Assembly (NCBI GenBank): GCA_031265205.1 | Contig: JAISCZ010000026.1 | Span: forward strand, 1 to 61,276 | Direction of reading: 5' to 3' | DNA from: Deltaproteobacteria bacterium | Lineage (GTDB): Bacteria > Desulfobacterota > Desulfarculia > Adiutricales > Adiutricaceae | DNA: 61,276 bases | Shown here: positions 9,038 to 18,038 of the stretch, in pieces | Numbering within the stretch: position 1 is the first letter of the stretch | How the letters are laid out: every line of letters begins with the position of its first letter | Made by a program: the position numbers and the translations under genes | The notes under the pieces: model-generated | The model's input: the letters and a program-made list of their open reading frames with translations, nothing else | What the model was told of the DNA's origin: nothing | Databases searched by the model: none

Positions 9038-9650
9038 GTGTCGGCACCGAAAATAACGGGCGCGCGATCCCCTTCGAAAAAGCGCTTGGAGACGGAAAGA
9101 AGGCTCGCGGGAAAGAAGGCTCGCGGGAAGAAAGGCTTGGCGGGAAAAAAGCGCGCGGCCTCTTTGGGGTTTTTCCCGCCCGCCGGAAGCGGGGGCCTGG
9201 GCTGGGGGGCGTAAGGCCGTCCAAGAGAGCGCGCGGGCGACGCGCGAGATTGATGGGTTAGAGCTGTCGCGCGAGGGCCGCCGCGCCAGGGGGAGCGCCG
9301 CGGTCGGCGCTTGGCCGACGGGGAAAGGGTCGCGCCCGCTGGGGAAGGGTTCGCGCCCGTGGGGCGGGAAGGTCGCGCGAGGGGGAGGGCGACCGCGCCA
9401 GGGCGGCTAAGGGGGCGTTAAAAAAGCGCGGCGCGTTCGCGCCCGGGAAAAAAAGGGCCCTTTTCGCGCGCCTCCCTCGCGGGGGAGCCGCGCGCCCAAA
9501 AAAGCTGGCGTTTTCAAGCGAAAGATTAAAGGGGGGGAAAAAGAAAAGCGTCCGGCGGGCTCTCGCGCCATATAAGGGCATTTTACCGCGTCTTATGGCC
9601 GCGTGTCGAGAAGGCGCGCCCAAGGGGTTCGCTGCGCCCGCGGACGGTTT
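9038..9650. other. 613-bp GC-rich spacer between argD and argB
   Basis: No credible gene is present. The stretch is rich in GCGC runs and contains short imperfect direct repeats, such as GGGGAAGGGTTCGCGCCCG and a near copy just upstream (about 9318-9365). It interrupts an otherwise conserved arginine cluster. Confidence 0.5.
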
Positions 9651-10571
9651 TTAGGCGGGGGGAAACTCCCTTTCGCCCAGAACTATTTCCGTGCCCGAGC
9701 CCTTATGGGTAAAGATTTCCAAAAGGAGGGAATGGGGGACGCGCCCGTCGATAATGGAGGCGCTTTCGCAGCCGTCCCTTAAGGCCTCCAGGCAGCATTC
9801 CAGCTTGGGGATCATGCCTCCCGTGATGAGGCCCCTCGCGCTCATTTCCGCTATCTCGGCCTCGGAGAGGGTCGGGATCAGCTTGCCCGCGGAATCCAAG
9901 ACCCCCTCCACGTCAGTGAGGAGGATGAGCCGGCGGGCCTTTAAGGCCACGGCGATGGCCGAGGCCGCCGTGTCGGCGTTGACGTTGAAGGTGGACCCGA
10001 AGACATCGGTCCCCACGGGGGCGATAATGGGGATAAAATCCCCGCGCGCCAGGCTCTCCAAAAGCTCGACGTTGACGGCGACGGGCGTTCCCACGAGGCC
10101 GATGTCCACCGTCTCGAAGGGCTCGCCGGGGTCTTTCGCGGGTTTTTGGATCTCTTTTTTAACCGCGAAGATGAGCGAGGCGTCTTTCCCGGAAAGCCCC
10201 ACGGCGGCGCCGCCGGCGCGGCCGACGCGGCAGACCAGGTCCTTGCCGATGGCGCCTAAGACCATTTCCACCACTTCCATGGTGGCGCTATCGGTATAGC
10301 GGAGGCCTTCCACGAAGCGCGTCTCGATGTTGAGGCGGCTGAGGGTTTGGCTGATCTGGGGGCCGCCCCCGTGGACCACGACGGGTTTGAGGCCCAAGAG
10401 CCTTAGGAGGGTCACGTCGCGGGCGAAGGCGTCAATCAGAGGCTCGGAGAGCATGGCGTGCCCCCCGAACTTAATGGCCACGGTGGCGCCCCGGTAGCGG
10501 AGGATATAGGGGAGGGCCTCGGTTAAATGCTCGGCGCGGATCGCGTCGGGAGTGGGGGGGCTGGCGGGCAC
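9651..10571 (-). CDS. argB: acetylglutamate kinase
   Basis: ArgB phosphorylates N-acetylglutamate, the second step of arginine synthesis. The 306-residue protein has the amino-acid-kinase motifs VAIKFGGHAM (phosphate-binding, about 31-40), VVHGGGPQIS (65-74), VGLSGKDASL and LTDVEGVLD, then GGMIPKLE near the C-terminus. The start is GTG 10571, ten bases after the hslU stop, so it is probably in one transcript with hslU. The hslV-hslU-argB-argD-argF order is seen in Geobacter-like genomes (known gene order). This enzyme is commonly feedback-inhibited by arginine, but the N-terminal regulatory helix was not assessed. Confidence 0.96.
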   Translation of the reverse strand: MPASPPTPDAIRAEHLTEALPYILRYRGATVAIKFGGHAMLSEPLIDAFARDVTLLRLLGLKPVVVHGGGPQISQTLSRLNIETRFVEGLRYTDSATMEVVEMVLGAIGKDLVCRVGRAGGAAVGLSGKDASLIFAVKKEIQKPAKDPGEPFETVDIGLVGTPVAVNVELLESLARGDFIPIIAPVGTDVFGSTFNVNADTAASAIAVALKARRLILLTDVEGVLDSAGKLIPTLSEAEIAEMSARGLITGGMIPKLECCLEALRDGCESASIIDGRVPHSLLLEIFTHKGSGTEIVLGEREFPPA

Positions 10572-10581
10572 GGTCTTTCCC

Positions 10582-11970
10582 TTAGAGGATATATCTGGTC
10601 AGGTCCACGTCTTCCACCACGTCGGAAAGCTTTTCCCGGACGTAATCCTTGGTGACTTTGATCGTGGTGGGGCTGATCTCCGGGGCGCTGAAGGAGACTT
10701 CGTCGAGGAGTTTTTCCATGATGGTGGAAAGGCGGCGGGCGCCGATGTTTTCCTGCTTTTCGTTGACCTCGCAGGCCATGGCCGCCAATTCTTCCACCGC
10801 CTCGGCCGTGAACTCCAAAGAGACCTCCTCGGTCGCTAGCAAGGTCTGGTACTGGCTGATAAGCGCGTTTTTAGGCTCCGTGAGGATGCGCGTGAAATCG
10901 TCTTTCGTCAGGGAGGAGAGTTCCACGCGGATGGGGAAACGGCCCTGGAGTTCGGGAATGAGATCCGAGGGTTTCGAGACGTGGAAGGCCCCGGCGGCGA
11001 TAAAGAGGATATGGTCGGTTTTGATGGGGCCGTGCTTGGTGGGGACCGTGGAGCCCTCGACCAGGGGCAGGAGATCCCTCTGGACGCCCTCCCGGCTGAT
11101 GTCGGGGCCCGAGCGCGACTCTTTGCCCGCCACCTTGTCGATTTCGTCGATAAAGATGAGGCCGTGCTGCTCGACCCGGATTTTGGCCTCGGCGACCACT
11201 TTTTCCATTTCCACCAGGCGGTTGGCTTCCTCTTGGACGAGGATTTCCCGGGCCTCGCGCACTTTCACCATGCGGCGGTGGCTCTTTTTGGGAAAGAGCT
11301 GGCTCATGGCGTCGTTTAAGTTTTTCTCCATCTCGTCGAGGCCGATGTTGGTGAAGATGCGGGTCATGGGCTGGGGCATGGACTGTTCCACCTCCAAAGG
11401 AATGAGGCGGTCTTCCAGGCGCTTTTCCTTCAGGAGGCGGCGGAGCTTGGAACGGGTGGTGAGGGGATGGGATTCCCCGGTGGCGGAGTTTTTGCTCTTT
11501 TCGGCTTTGTTGTAACCCGGCAGGAGGAGATCGAGGATCTTATCCTCGGCCATCTCAAAGGCCTTGGCGGACATTTTCTCCCGCTCTTCGGAGGTGACCA
11601 TGGCCACGGCCAGATCCATGAGCTCCCGGATCATGGATTCCACGTCGCGGCCAACGTAGCCGACCTCGGTGTACTTGGAGGCCTCCACCTTCATGAAGGG
11701 GGAGCGGGTGAGCTTGGCGAGGCGGCGGGCGATTTCCGTTTTGCCGACCCCCGTGGGCCCGATCATGATGATGTTCTTGGGGGCTATCTCGTCGCGCATG
11801 TCTACCGGGGCCTGGAGCCTGCGCCAGCGGTTCCGGAGGGCGATGGCCACGGCCCTTTTGGCTTGGCTCTGGCCGATGATATAGCGATCCAGCTCGGCGA
11901 CTATTTCTTTGGGGGTTAAGGTCATTTCGTCGCCGAGGCGTGATTTGTCGAAGGGGGTGTTTGCGTTCAT
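10582..11970 (-). CDS. hslU: HslU ATPase (unfoldase subunit of HslUV protease)
   Basis: HslU is the AAA+ hexamer that unfolds substrates and feeds them to the HslV peptidase in the cytoplasm. The 462-residue length is usual. Walker A is GPTGVGKT (71-78), Walker B LIFIDEID lies near residue 275, and the N-terminal [16 protein letters not shown] segment is diagnostic. The C-terminus DVDLTRYIL is the tail that inserts into HslV. The start ATG 11970 follows AGGAAAA. argB starts ten bases downstream. A 333-bp gap separates it from hslV; the two are usually adjacent. Confidence 0.97.
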   Translation of the reverse strand: MNANTPFDKSRLGDEMTLTPKEIVAELDRYIIGQSQAKRAVAIALRNRWRRLQAPVDMRDEIAPKNIIMIGPTGVGKTEIARRLAKLTRSPFMKVEASKYTEVGYVGRDVESMIRELMDLAVAMVTSEEREKMSAKAFEMAEDKILDLLLPGYNKAEKSKNSATGESHPLTTRSKLRRLLKEKRLEDRLIPLEVEQSMPQPMTRIFTNIGLDEMEKNLNDAMSQLFPKKSHRRMVKVREAREILVQEEANRLVEMEKVVAEAKIRVEQHGLIFIDEIDKVAGKESRSGPDISREGVQRDLLPLVEGSTVPTKHGPIKTDHILFIAAGAFHVSKPSDLIPELQGRFPIRVELSSLTKDDFTRILTEPKNALISQYQTLLATEEVSLEFTAEAVEELAAMACEVNEKQENIGARRLSTIMEKLLDEVSFSAPEISPTTIKVTKDYVREKLSDVVEDVDLTRYIL

Positions 11971-12303
11971 CCAATTTTCCTAAAAAAAACGGAGGCGACT
12001 CCCATGAGCCGCGTTTTAAATAACTAACGCCGCGAGAGCGTCCGCCCGCGCGCGGGGCGTTCGCCGGGCGCGTCGCCCTCAAAAAAAGCGCCGTCCCGGC
12101 GGGCGGCCCGACGCGGCTGGCCTTGAGGCGCCTTGGGGCCCAAAGGCGGAAGGCGGCCCCGCGCCTTAAATAAAAAGCGCGGAAATGGCCGCGCGGGCGC
12201 CGAGAGACGTTCTCCCTTTATTGAGGGGAAAAAAGAAGCGCGGCCCCCCAGAGGAAACGGTGGCGGGGAAGCCGCGTGGCCGAGGAAGGAGAAACCGCGC
12301 GGG
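11971..12303. other. 333-bp GC-rich spacer between hslV and hslU
   Basis: Nothing gene-like is visible apart from the hslU ribosome site at the left end. The sequence is mostly GCGC-rich and purine-rich low complexity. Confidence 0.5.
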
Positions 12304-12897
12304 CTAGCGCGCGGGGGCGGCCGGCTCGGGGCCGGACTCTAAAGTCTCCAGTATAACGTGTTCGTTAGTGTAAAGGCAGATTTCGGAGGCGATTTTTAAA
12401 GAGACCCGGCAGATCCGCGCGGCGTCCAGGCTCGGGGCTTCCCGAATGAGGGCCCGGGCCGCGGCTAAGGCGTACTGGCCACCGGAGCCGGTCGCGAGGA
12501 TATTGTCGTCGGGCTCCAAGACGTCGCCGTTGCCGGAGATCATGAGGCATTTGTCCTTGTCGGCGGCCAGGAGGATCGCTTCCAAGTGCCGGAGGCCTCT
12601 GTCGACGCGCCATTTTTTGGTGAGTTCCACCGCGGCCCGGGTAAAGTTGCCGCTGTACTTGGAGAGGTAGTCCTCAAATTTTTCCAAGATCGTCAAAGCG
12701 TCGGCAGTGGAGCCCGCGAAACCGCAGATAACGCGGTCCTGGTAGAGCCGGCGGATCTTTTTGGCGGTGTGCTTGATAATAATGTCGCCCTGGCTCACCT
12801 GGCCGTCGCCGGCCACGGCCACCACCCCTCCGTGGCGAACCATGATAATAGTGGTGCTCCGATGGCGGCCCGGATAGAGGCTGTCGCGTTTGCCCAT
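12304..12897 (-). CDS. hslV: HslV peptidase subunit
   Basis: HslV is the proteasome-like threonine peptidase of the HslUV complex. The 197-residue protein matches the family through AVAGDGQVSQGD, KKIRRLY, GFAGSTADALTILEKFE, ISGNGDVLEP and GSGGQYALAAARAL. The catalytic threonine should be the first Thr of STTIIMVRHGG (Thr15), so about 14 residues (MGKRDSLYPGRHRS) would be removed as a propeptide. The start ATG 12897 has AAGGA upstream. It precedes hslU on the same strand. Confidence 0.96.
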   Translation of the reverse strand: MGKRDSLYPGRHRSTTIIMVRHGGVVAVAGDGQVSQGDIIIKHTAKKIRRLYQDRVICGFAGSTADALTILEKFEDYLSKYSGNFTRAAVELTKKWRVDRGLRHLEAILLAADKDKCLMISGNGDVLEPDDNILATGSGGQYALAAARALIREAPSLDAARICRVSLKIASEICLYTNEHVILETLESGPEPAAPAR

Positions 12898-13084
12898 GGC
12901 GGAAGAAATCCTTGTGGTTTAAATCTTGTTTCTTTAAAGTCTCGCGGCCTAAAGATAAACGGGCCCGCGCGCGACGGAAAGCTTTTTCCCTTAAAAAAAA
13001 GCGCGCGGCTCCCAGGGGGGGGAGGCGCGCTCCCCCGGCGGAAAAAAACATGTCGCCAATTTTCGCTTAATTTAAACTAAATGT

Positions 13085-14329
13085 CTATCCTTTCCCGCCG
13101 CGCGGCGGGGCCGGGGGATGGGGGATTGAAGGGAGGGAATTTCTTGGCGGCGCGGCGCGCGCCCGGGGATGGGCCGCGTAAGCCGCGCGGAGGGCGGAGA
13201 CGTCCAAGTGGAGATAGCGCTGGGTGGCGTTGAGGGAGACGTGTCCCAGCATGTCTTTGATGGATTTGAGATCGGCTCCGTTGGCGAGCAGGTGGGTGGC
13301 GAAGGCGTGGCGGAGGCTGTGGGGGCTGTAGCGCGGGCTCAAGCCCGTTTCCTTCAGGCGGCGGGCTAAAACGCGCCGCGCCTCGCGGGGTTGGAGCCGG
13401 CGGCCCCGGGCGCCGCGAAAGAGGGCCGGGGAGGGCGCGGCGCCGGGGGGGCCGTCGTAGAGGGGTCGCGCCCGCGCGTATTCCTCCAGGGCCTTTAGAG
13501 CCGGAATCCCCACGGGGACAAAACGGTCTTTGCCGCCTTTGCCGGAGCGGACCCAAACCTCCCGGGCCTTAAAATTAACGTCTTCGGGGTTTAAGCCGAC
13601 GAGTTCGCTCACCCGCAAACCCGAGGAATAGGCGAGCTCCAAGAGGGCCTGGTCGCGGGCGCCGTGTCTGGCGCGGGCGCGGGCGGCGGCGCGCGCGGCC
13701 CGGGGGGTGGCCCGAAAGCCCATCCCGCTGTCCGCGCTTGGGTCCGAACTAAGATCCACGCTAGGATCCGCGCTCAGCTTCACGTTTGGATCCGCGCTAA
13801 GATCCGCGCGAGGGCCAGCCAAAAGGCTCGCCTCAAGGCGCGCCGCGTTCCCGGTCGGGGCGGAAGGGGAGTCCAAGAGCCTTTGGGTTTCCTGGACGCC
13901 GGGTATTTGGGGGTGGTGGAGCGGGATTTTGGGGCTCGCGAGATTTTGGGCGGGGTTCGCGTCCAGGCGCCCTTCGCGGATGAGGTGGCGGTAAAAAGCG
14001 CGCACGGCGGAAAGGGCCCGGGCGATGGAGGAGTTTTGGAGGGCGCCGCGCAGATTGAGGATATAGGAGCGCAGAATGGGTTTGGGGGGCGCTAAAAGGG
14101 ATACCCCCCGCTGTCCCAAAAAAGCCGCGAAGGCGCGCAAATCGCGCCCGTAGGCTTGGACCGTGTGGGGGGAGCGGTTTTTGACGACGGCGAGGTAGGC
14201 GAGAAAAGCGCCCACTAAATCCTCGCTCGCGTCCGTGGCTTCTCCGCGCGGGTCTCGCGCGGGGGCGCTGGGAGTCGCGGGCGCTTCCCCCGGAGGGGCC
14301 TCCGGGGGGGAGGGAGGGGGAGATTTCAT
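13085..14329 (-). CDS. tyrosine recombinase, XerC/XerD type, with a repeat-bearing insertion
   Basis: Xer recombinases resolve chromosome dimers at dif. The protein has an N-terminal SAM-like domain (about 36-130) and the full catalytic set: Arg239 in GLRVSELVGL, Lys near 266 in SGKGGKDRFVP, His337 and Arg340 in HSLRHAFATH, His363 in LGHVSLNATQRY and Tyr372. At 414 residues it is about 110 longer than usual. The excess is a Pro/Ala-rich N-terminal leader, a 65-residue linker (about 155-222) with repeated LSADPSV-like units, and a Pro-rich tail. The linker sits between the two domains. It starts four bases after the fliW stop. XerC and XerD cannot be separated with confidence. Confidence 0.88.
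   Translation of the reverse strand: MKSPPPSPPEAPPGEAPATPSAPARDPRGEATDASEDLVGAFLAYLAVVKNRSPHTVQAYGRDLRAFAAFLGQRGVSLLAPPKPILRSYILNLRGALQNSSIARALSAVRAFYRHLIREGRLDANPAQNLASPKIPLHHPQIPGVQETQRLLDSPSAPTGNAARLEASLLAGPRADLSADPNVKLSADPSVDLSSDPSADSGMGFRATPRAARAAARARARHGARDQALLELAYSSGLRVSELVGLNPEDVNFKAREVWVRSGKGGKDRFVPVGIPALKALEEYARARPLYDGPPGAAPSPALFRGARGRRLQPREARRVLARRLKETGLSPRYSPHSLRHAFATHLLANGADLKSIKDMLGHVSLNATQRYLHLDVSALRAAYAAHPRARAAPPRNSLPSIPHPPAPPRGGKG
13735..13812. repeat. degenerate tandem repeat inside the Xer recombinase gene
   Basis: Imperfect copies built on GATCCGCGCT, separated by AAGATCCACG-like and CAGCTTCACG-like spacers, recur several times. In the protein they give LSADPNVKLSADPSVDLSSD. 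The repeat keeps the reading frame and falls in the linker between the DNA-binding and catalytic domains. Confidence 0.7.
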
Positions 14330-14333
14330 TTTT

Positions 14334-14762
14334 TTACGCGGGGATAATGGGGTGGCGGTGCCCGTAAAGCCTATCGTCCAAAACCAGCTGCCGGGCCTTG
14401 CGCGTTTTCGGGTTCATGGCCAAGGGGCCTAGGAGGTTGGCGGTCATGTCCTGGGGGCGGCCCGCGGGGATAGTGACGATGGCGAAGAGGGTAATCTCCC
14501 CCTCCTCGGCGCCTAACTCTTCCCGGAGCCCATTGGGCAGCGTCGGGGAATAGTCCTCCTTGAAGAGGACGGGATTGACGAGGACCAGGGCCAAGGTGGG
14601 ATCGTCCAGGCATTGCAGCCAATAGAAGGGCGCGTCGTGGGGTCTTTGGATGAGGACGTAACGGATTAAATCGGGAAAACCGATAATTCCTCCGAGGACG
14701 GAGACAACGGATTCTTCGGGAATTTCCATTTCCCCAAATCTTTTGGTCGAAAGTTTAAGCAT
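14334..14762 (-). CDS. fliW: flagellar assembly factor FliW
   Basis: FliW binds flagellin and antagonises CsrA, so that flagellin translation matches export. The 142-residue protein shows the family pattern: STKRFGEMEIPEES, a conserved GIIGFPDLIRYVLI, PFYWLQCLDDPTLALVLVNP, and a C-terminal ITLFAIVTIPAGRPQDMTANLLGP. It lies 54 bp downstream of csrA in the same direction, the standard csrA-fliW pairing. No flagellin or export gene is in the window. Confidence 0.94.
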   Translation of the reverse strand: MLKLSTKRFGEMEIPEESVVSVLGGIIGFPDLIRYVLIQRPHDAPFYWLQCLDDPTLALVLVNPVLFKEDYSPTLPNGLREELGAEEGEITLFAIVTIPAGRPQDMTANLLGPLAMNPKTRKARQLVLDDRLYGHRHPIIPA

Positions 14763-14816
14763 TATGAGTCGTTGGCCCTCCAGAGGGTCTTCGCAAGATA
14801 CTTTGGGGGGTAAAGA

Positions 14817-15065
14817 TCAGAGGCTGGCGAGGGGTTTTTTCTGGGTCCAGAGCTGCGCGGCGGTTTCCAAATCCTGCGGCTCGGTGGCCAGCGATTCCAG
14901 GTTTTGCTCCTGGATTTTCAAAAAAATCTCTTCCCGATGGACAGCCCACTCGCTGGGCGCGGTGATGCCGAGACGGACCTGGCGCCCTTTGACCTCCACC
15001 ACTTTGACCTTGATGTCGTCTCCGATGGTGACCGTTTCGCCGATTTTTCTAGTTAAGATCAGCAC
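14817..15065 (-). CDS. csrA: carbon storage regulator CsrA
   Basis: CsrA is a small dimeric RNA-binding protein that blocks translation by covering GGA motifs in leaders. The core [27 protein letters not shown] is textbook and is followed by [19 protein letters not shown]. At 82 residues it has a longer C-terminal tail than the enterobacterial protein, as is common in FliW-regulated CsrA. The start is GTG 15065, preceded at some distance by GGGAAGG. The pair with fliW implies flagellin control. Confidence 0.95.
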   Translation of the reverse strand: MLILTRKIGETVTIGDDIKVKVVEVKGRQVRLGITAPSEWAVHREEIFLKIQEQNLESLATEPQDLETAAQLWTQKKPLASL

Positions 15066-15643
15066 AAATCAAAAACCTTCCCGAGCTTAGTAGGGGGCGG
15101 TCGCGAGATACGTTTCCTCAAAGGAACGCCAGTATTTTACTTTATTTTTTACGCGAATTGAAGGTTTTTCTTCTCGGACCCCCGGGAAAAAGGGGCGGCG
15201 AAGGGCGGCGCCCGCGCGCGGACGCTCCCCAAGGGCCCTCTTTCGCGCCGCGGGGCTCGCCGGAGGGGCTTTACGCGCGGCTGGGCGTGGAAAGGCTCCT
15301 AGGAGAGAAAAAGCGCGGAGATAGGGGCGGGCCCTTTTTCGAGTCCCGCGCTTGGGGCGCCGCGGAAAGAGCGGGCGCCGCCCCGAGGCCCCGGGGGAAA
15401 AAGGGAGCGCGTCCGCGGGGAAGGCGCGAGGGGCAAAATCCTCGCGTCTTGGGCTGGGCCCGCCACTCCCAGGAAGGTTTAAATTAGTTTTTTTTTCGCC
15501 GCTTTCTTTGGTAGTATTGAAAAAGCGCGAGGCCTTTGAAGGCCTTTGGGCCCTTCGCGCCCCATGGCGCGCCTGGGCCCGAGCGGGGCCGCCGGGGCGG
15601 CCCCAAGGCCCTCGCGCGCGAGTTCGCGCTTTAAGGAGTTTCC
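15066..15643. other. 578-bp divergent spacer between csrA and the flagellar-rod-like gene
   Basis: It must hold the promoters for csrA (leftwards) and for the gene at 15644 (rightwards), with AAGGAG just before 15644. Most of the rest is GC-rich low-complexity sequence. An AT-rich patch at about 15130-15165 is the best place for a csrA promoter, but no clear -35/-10 pair was found. Confidence 0.4.
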
Positions 15644-16036
15644 GTGAGCCTCATTTCCGCCATGTATCCCAGCGTTACCGCCCTGGAGGCCTTTGGCGTG
15701 GGGACGCGGGTGACCGCCCATAACTTGGCCAACGTCCTGACGGACGGCTTTAAGGCGAGCCGGACGACGTACGCCGATCTGCCCCGTTATTCCGGCGTGG
15801 CGCCGAACGTTCAGGCGGGCGCGCGCTCTTCCGGGCCCCTTATTCCGGCGCCCGGGCTCCCCCGCGATCCCAACGCCGCCGCCTGGGTCCCCCAGGGTTA
15901 CGTGGAGGGCTCGGACACGGACATCGCCACGGAGATGGTCTCCCTGATCGTCACCCAGCGCGGCTATCAAGCCAACGCCAAGGTTATTCCCACGGTAGAC
16001 GCCATGCTGGGCGCCGTCATCAACCTGAAAATCTGA
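15644..16036 (+). CDS. orphan flagellar basal-body rod-type protein (FlgC/FlgG-like C-terminus)
   Basis: GTG 15644 follows AAGGAG with good spacing. The 130-residue protein has both terminal signatures of the rod/hook family: an N-terminal helix with AHNLANVLTDGFKASRTTY (compare the usual NIANVNTPGFK) and a C-terminal TDIATEMVSLIVTQRGYQANAKVI ending in LKI. It is shorter than most FlgG or FlgF and about the size of FlgC, though the order of motifs fits a minimal rod-like protein. It stands alone beside csrA-fliW, so it could be a stand-alone structural paralogue. A specific rod assignment would be guesswork. Confidence 0.8.
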   Translation: MSLISAMYPSVTALEAFGVGTRVTAHNLANVLTDGFKASRTTYADLPRYSGVAPNVQAGARSSGPLIPAPGLPRDPNAAAWVPQGYVEGSDTDIATEMVSLIVTQRGYQANAKVIPTVDAMLGAVINLKI

Positions 16037-16506
16037 CCCCTCGCCGACCGCGCGTAGCCTTTGTTCCGCCTCGCCGCCCCCTTGTCGGCGCCCTGTTTCC
16101 GCCTCGCTCGCTTCTCGCCGCCGCCTCGTTTTCGTCCTGTCGCGCCTTGTCGCGCCTTGTCGCCGCCTTGTCGCCGCCTCGCTTTCGCTTTGCTTATCTT
16201 GTCTTTCGGGACTTTTTTGAATGGTCGCGCGCCGCCGCGCTTGTCGCGCCGGCGCGCGCTCCAAGGGGCTCGCGGGCGCTCGGGGGCGCCTTGACGCGCG
16301 CGGGGACTCGCGACCCCTCGGGGAACGACCGCGCGGCCACCGTTAAAAGGCGCGCCGCGAAGGAGGCGCGTTGGGATGAAATCCTTGTCCCCTCCCAAAT
16401 TTTCCTCCCTCAAGGTCGCGCGGGGATTGAAGGGCTCATCGCGCGCGGGCCGCGGAGGAAACGCGCCTTAAAAACGCCTCTCCCGCGCCGCGCCTTCCCC
16501 AGGGCC
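16037..16506. other. 470-bp GC-rich spacer with a short tandem repeat
   Basis: No gene is supported. At 16138-16179 four near-identical units of 10-11 bp occur in tandem (TGTCGCGCCT twice, then TGTCGCCGCCT twice). The rest is GCGC-rich. Confidence 0.5.
16138..16179. repeat. four tandem 10-11-bp units
   Basis: TGTCGCGCCT at 16138 and 16148 is followed by TGTCGCCGCCT at 16158 and 16169. It is a short, simple array between convergent genes with no sign of a CRISPR-like spacer structure. Confidence 0.75.
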
Positions 16507-17361
16507 CTAACGGCTCTTTTCCCCAAAGAGCCCCAACTTGCATTGGAGCGTGTCGAGGTAGCGGCGGCTGGGGTTTTTGACCAGCCGGACCACGGTCTTG
16601 GAGCGGACGGCCTTGACCTCGTCCCCGGCGCGCAGGGAGCGGCTATAAGCGCCGTCCGTGGTGAGATTGATTTTAGGCGCGCTTTTGTCGACGTAAACCT
16701 CGATTTTGGAGCTTAAGGGGAGGACTAAAGGGCGGCTCGAAAGGGTAAAGGGGCAGATAGGCGTTACCACGATGGCCGCGAGGGTGGGATGGACCACCGG
16801 GCCACCGGCGGAGAGATTGTAGGCCGTGGAGCCCGTGGTGGTGGAGATGATGAGCCCGTCGGCCCGGTAGCTCCAGCTTTGGGACCCGTCGACGGAAAGC
16901 TTAAGGTTACAGATTCTGGATAAAGCGCCTTTGTTGATTACGGCCTCGTTGATCGCGAAGAGGGGGCTAGAAGTCTTGCCGTCGCGGGTAACGGCAATAT
17001 CAAGGGCGGATCTTTCCTCCAACTCGGCCTGGCCGTTCAAGGTCAGCTCTAAAAGCTCGGGATAGTTTTTCGGCTCGACTTCGGCCAGAAAGCCTAAATT
17101 CCCAAGATTGACCCCTAAAATAGGGGTTCCGCGGCAGGCCCAGCGGCGGGAGGCGTAAAGAATGGTGCCGTCGCCGCCCAAAGAGACAATGAGATCCGGG
17201 CGCAGGCGCGCGGGCTCAATGGCGTCTCCCTCTCGGGGTGGGTTTATGTCCAAAAGCGTCTGGACGGAAGAGCCCAGTTTTTCCTTTAAAAAGGAAACGG
17301 TCCAAGCGGAAAGCGCGAGGGGCTCAGGGGCGTCGCGGGAGACGATGACGATTTTGCGCAA
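16507..17361 (-). CDS. nadK: NAD kinase
   Basis: NadK phosphorylates NAD to NADP. The conserved GGDGT motif sits at about 62-66 (IVSLGGDGTILYASR), followed by GVNLGNLGFLAEV, an NEAVINKG segment and the region SWSYRADGLIISTTTGSTAYNLSAGGP. The frame is open further upstream to 17448, but the family similarity begins at LRKIVIVSRD. TTG 17361 is therefore preferred, giving 284 residues, a normal length; the ribosome site is weak, so the start is uncertain. Confidence 0.93.
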   Translation of the reverse strand: MRKIVIVSRDAPEPLALSAWTVSFLKEKLGSSVQTLLDINPPREGDAIEPARLRPDLIVSLGGDGTILYASRRWACRGTPILGVNLGNLGFLAEVEPKNYPELLELTLNGQAELEERSALDIAVTRDGKTSSPLFAINEAVINKGALSRICNLKLSVDGSQSWSYRADGLIISTTTGSTAYNLSAGGPVVHPTLAAIVVTPICPFTLSSRPLVLPLSSKIEVYVDKSAPKINLTTDGAYSRSLRAGDEVKAVRSKTVVRLVKNPSRRYLDTLQCKLGLFGEKSR

Positions 17362-17818
17362 GATTGGGCCTCGCTTTGGCAAAGGGCGTAAGGGGAGGGT
17401 AGCTAGCCCGAAGGCGGCTTTACGTCGCCTGGGAGCGGCCTCCGACAAGAGCGCGCGGCGCGGCGAGGGCCTTTCGGGGAACGCTAATTATCTCCACGGG
17501 GAGGGCTCTCCCGAGGCGTCGGTCGCGGGGAGTCGCGGCCGGGCCGGGCTGGGAAAAGGCGAGGCTTCTCTCGGGAGGGGGCGCGCCTGGCGATTCATCT
17601 TAGTATATACAAGCCTTAAAGATTTAGAAAATATGTCAAAAATTAATCTTGCGGACATGGGCGCGCGGGGGCGGGCGAGGGAAAAGCGCCGCGCGCCTCC
17701 CACTCGCGCGAGGGTGGTCCGCCCCGCCGCGGTGGAGAGGCCGGGGAGCGGAAAAAAGAAGCGGCGCGCGTCAGGCGCGCCGGCGGCTGGCTTTATGGGG
17801 GATCCCGACAAGCCCCTA

Positions 17819-17847
17819 GCCCGCCAAGGCGCTCTCGCCTTGGCGGG
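17819..17847. repeat. perfect GC-rich hairpin
   Basis: CCCGCCAAGGCG and its complement CGCCTTGGCGGG flank a four-base loop. It has no T-run on either side and lies just beyond the terminator at 17881-17911, so its role is unclear; a second stabilising hairpin or a repeat element is possible. Confidence 0.7.
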
Positions 17848-17871
17848 CGGGAAGCGGCGGAAAGAAGGCCT

Positions 17872-17912
17872 CAAAAAACAATCCGCCCCGATCGGCAGAT
17901 TCGGGGCGGATA
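17872..17912 (-). terminator. intrinsic terminator after the methyltransferase gene
   Basis: Read on the minus strand, ATCCGCCCCGA pairs with TCGGGGCGGAT around a nine-base loop and is followed by TGTTTTTTG. This is the classic stem plus T-run and lies about 130 bp after the stop at 18039, closing the methanol module. Confidence 0.85.
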
Positions 17913-18038
17913 AAGGACGGTGGGAAAAAATCAAAGGGGGGAAATATGTGGGTGGGATTAAATTCGCGAAGGCGACGAGCGCCGCCCGCGCGAAGTTGAG
18001 GGGCTTTGGAAAAAAAGGCTCCTCGCGGAAGGTCTCGC

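Larger units (their letters stand above)
17362..18038. other. 677-bp spacer downstream of the methyltransferase gene, holding two hairpins
   Basis: An AT-richer patch near 17600-17650 may hold the nadK promoter. Two strong hairpins occupy 17819-17847 and 17881-17911. No gene was recognised. Confidence 0.5.
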
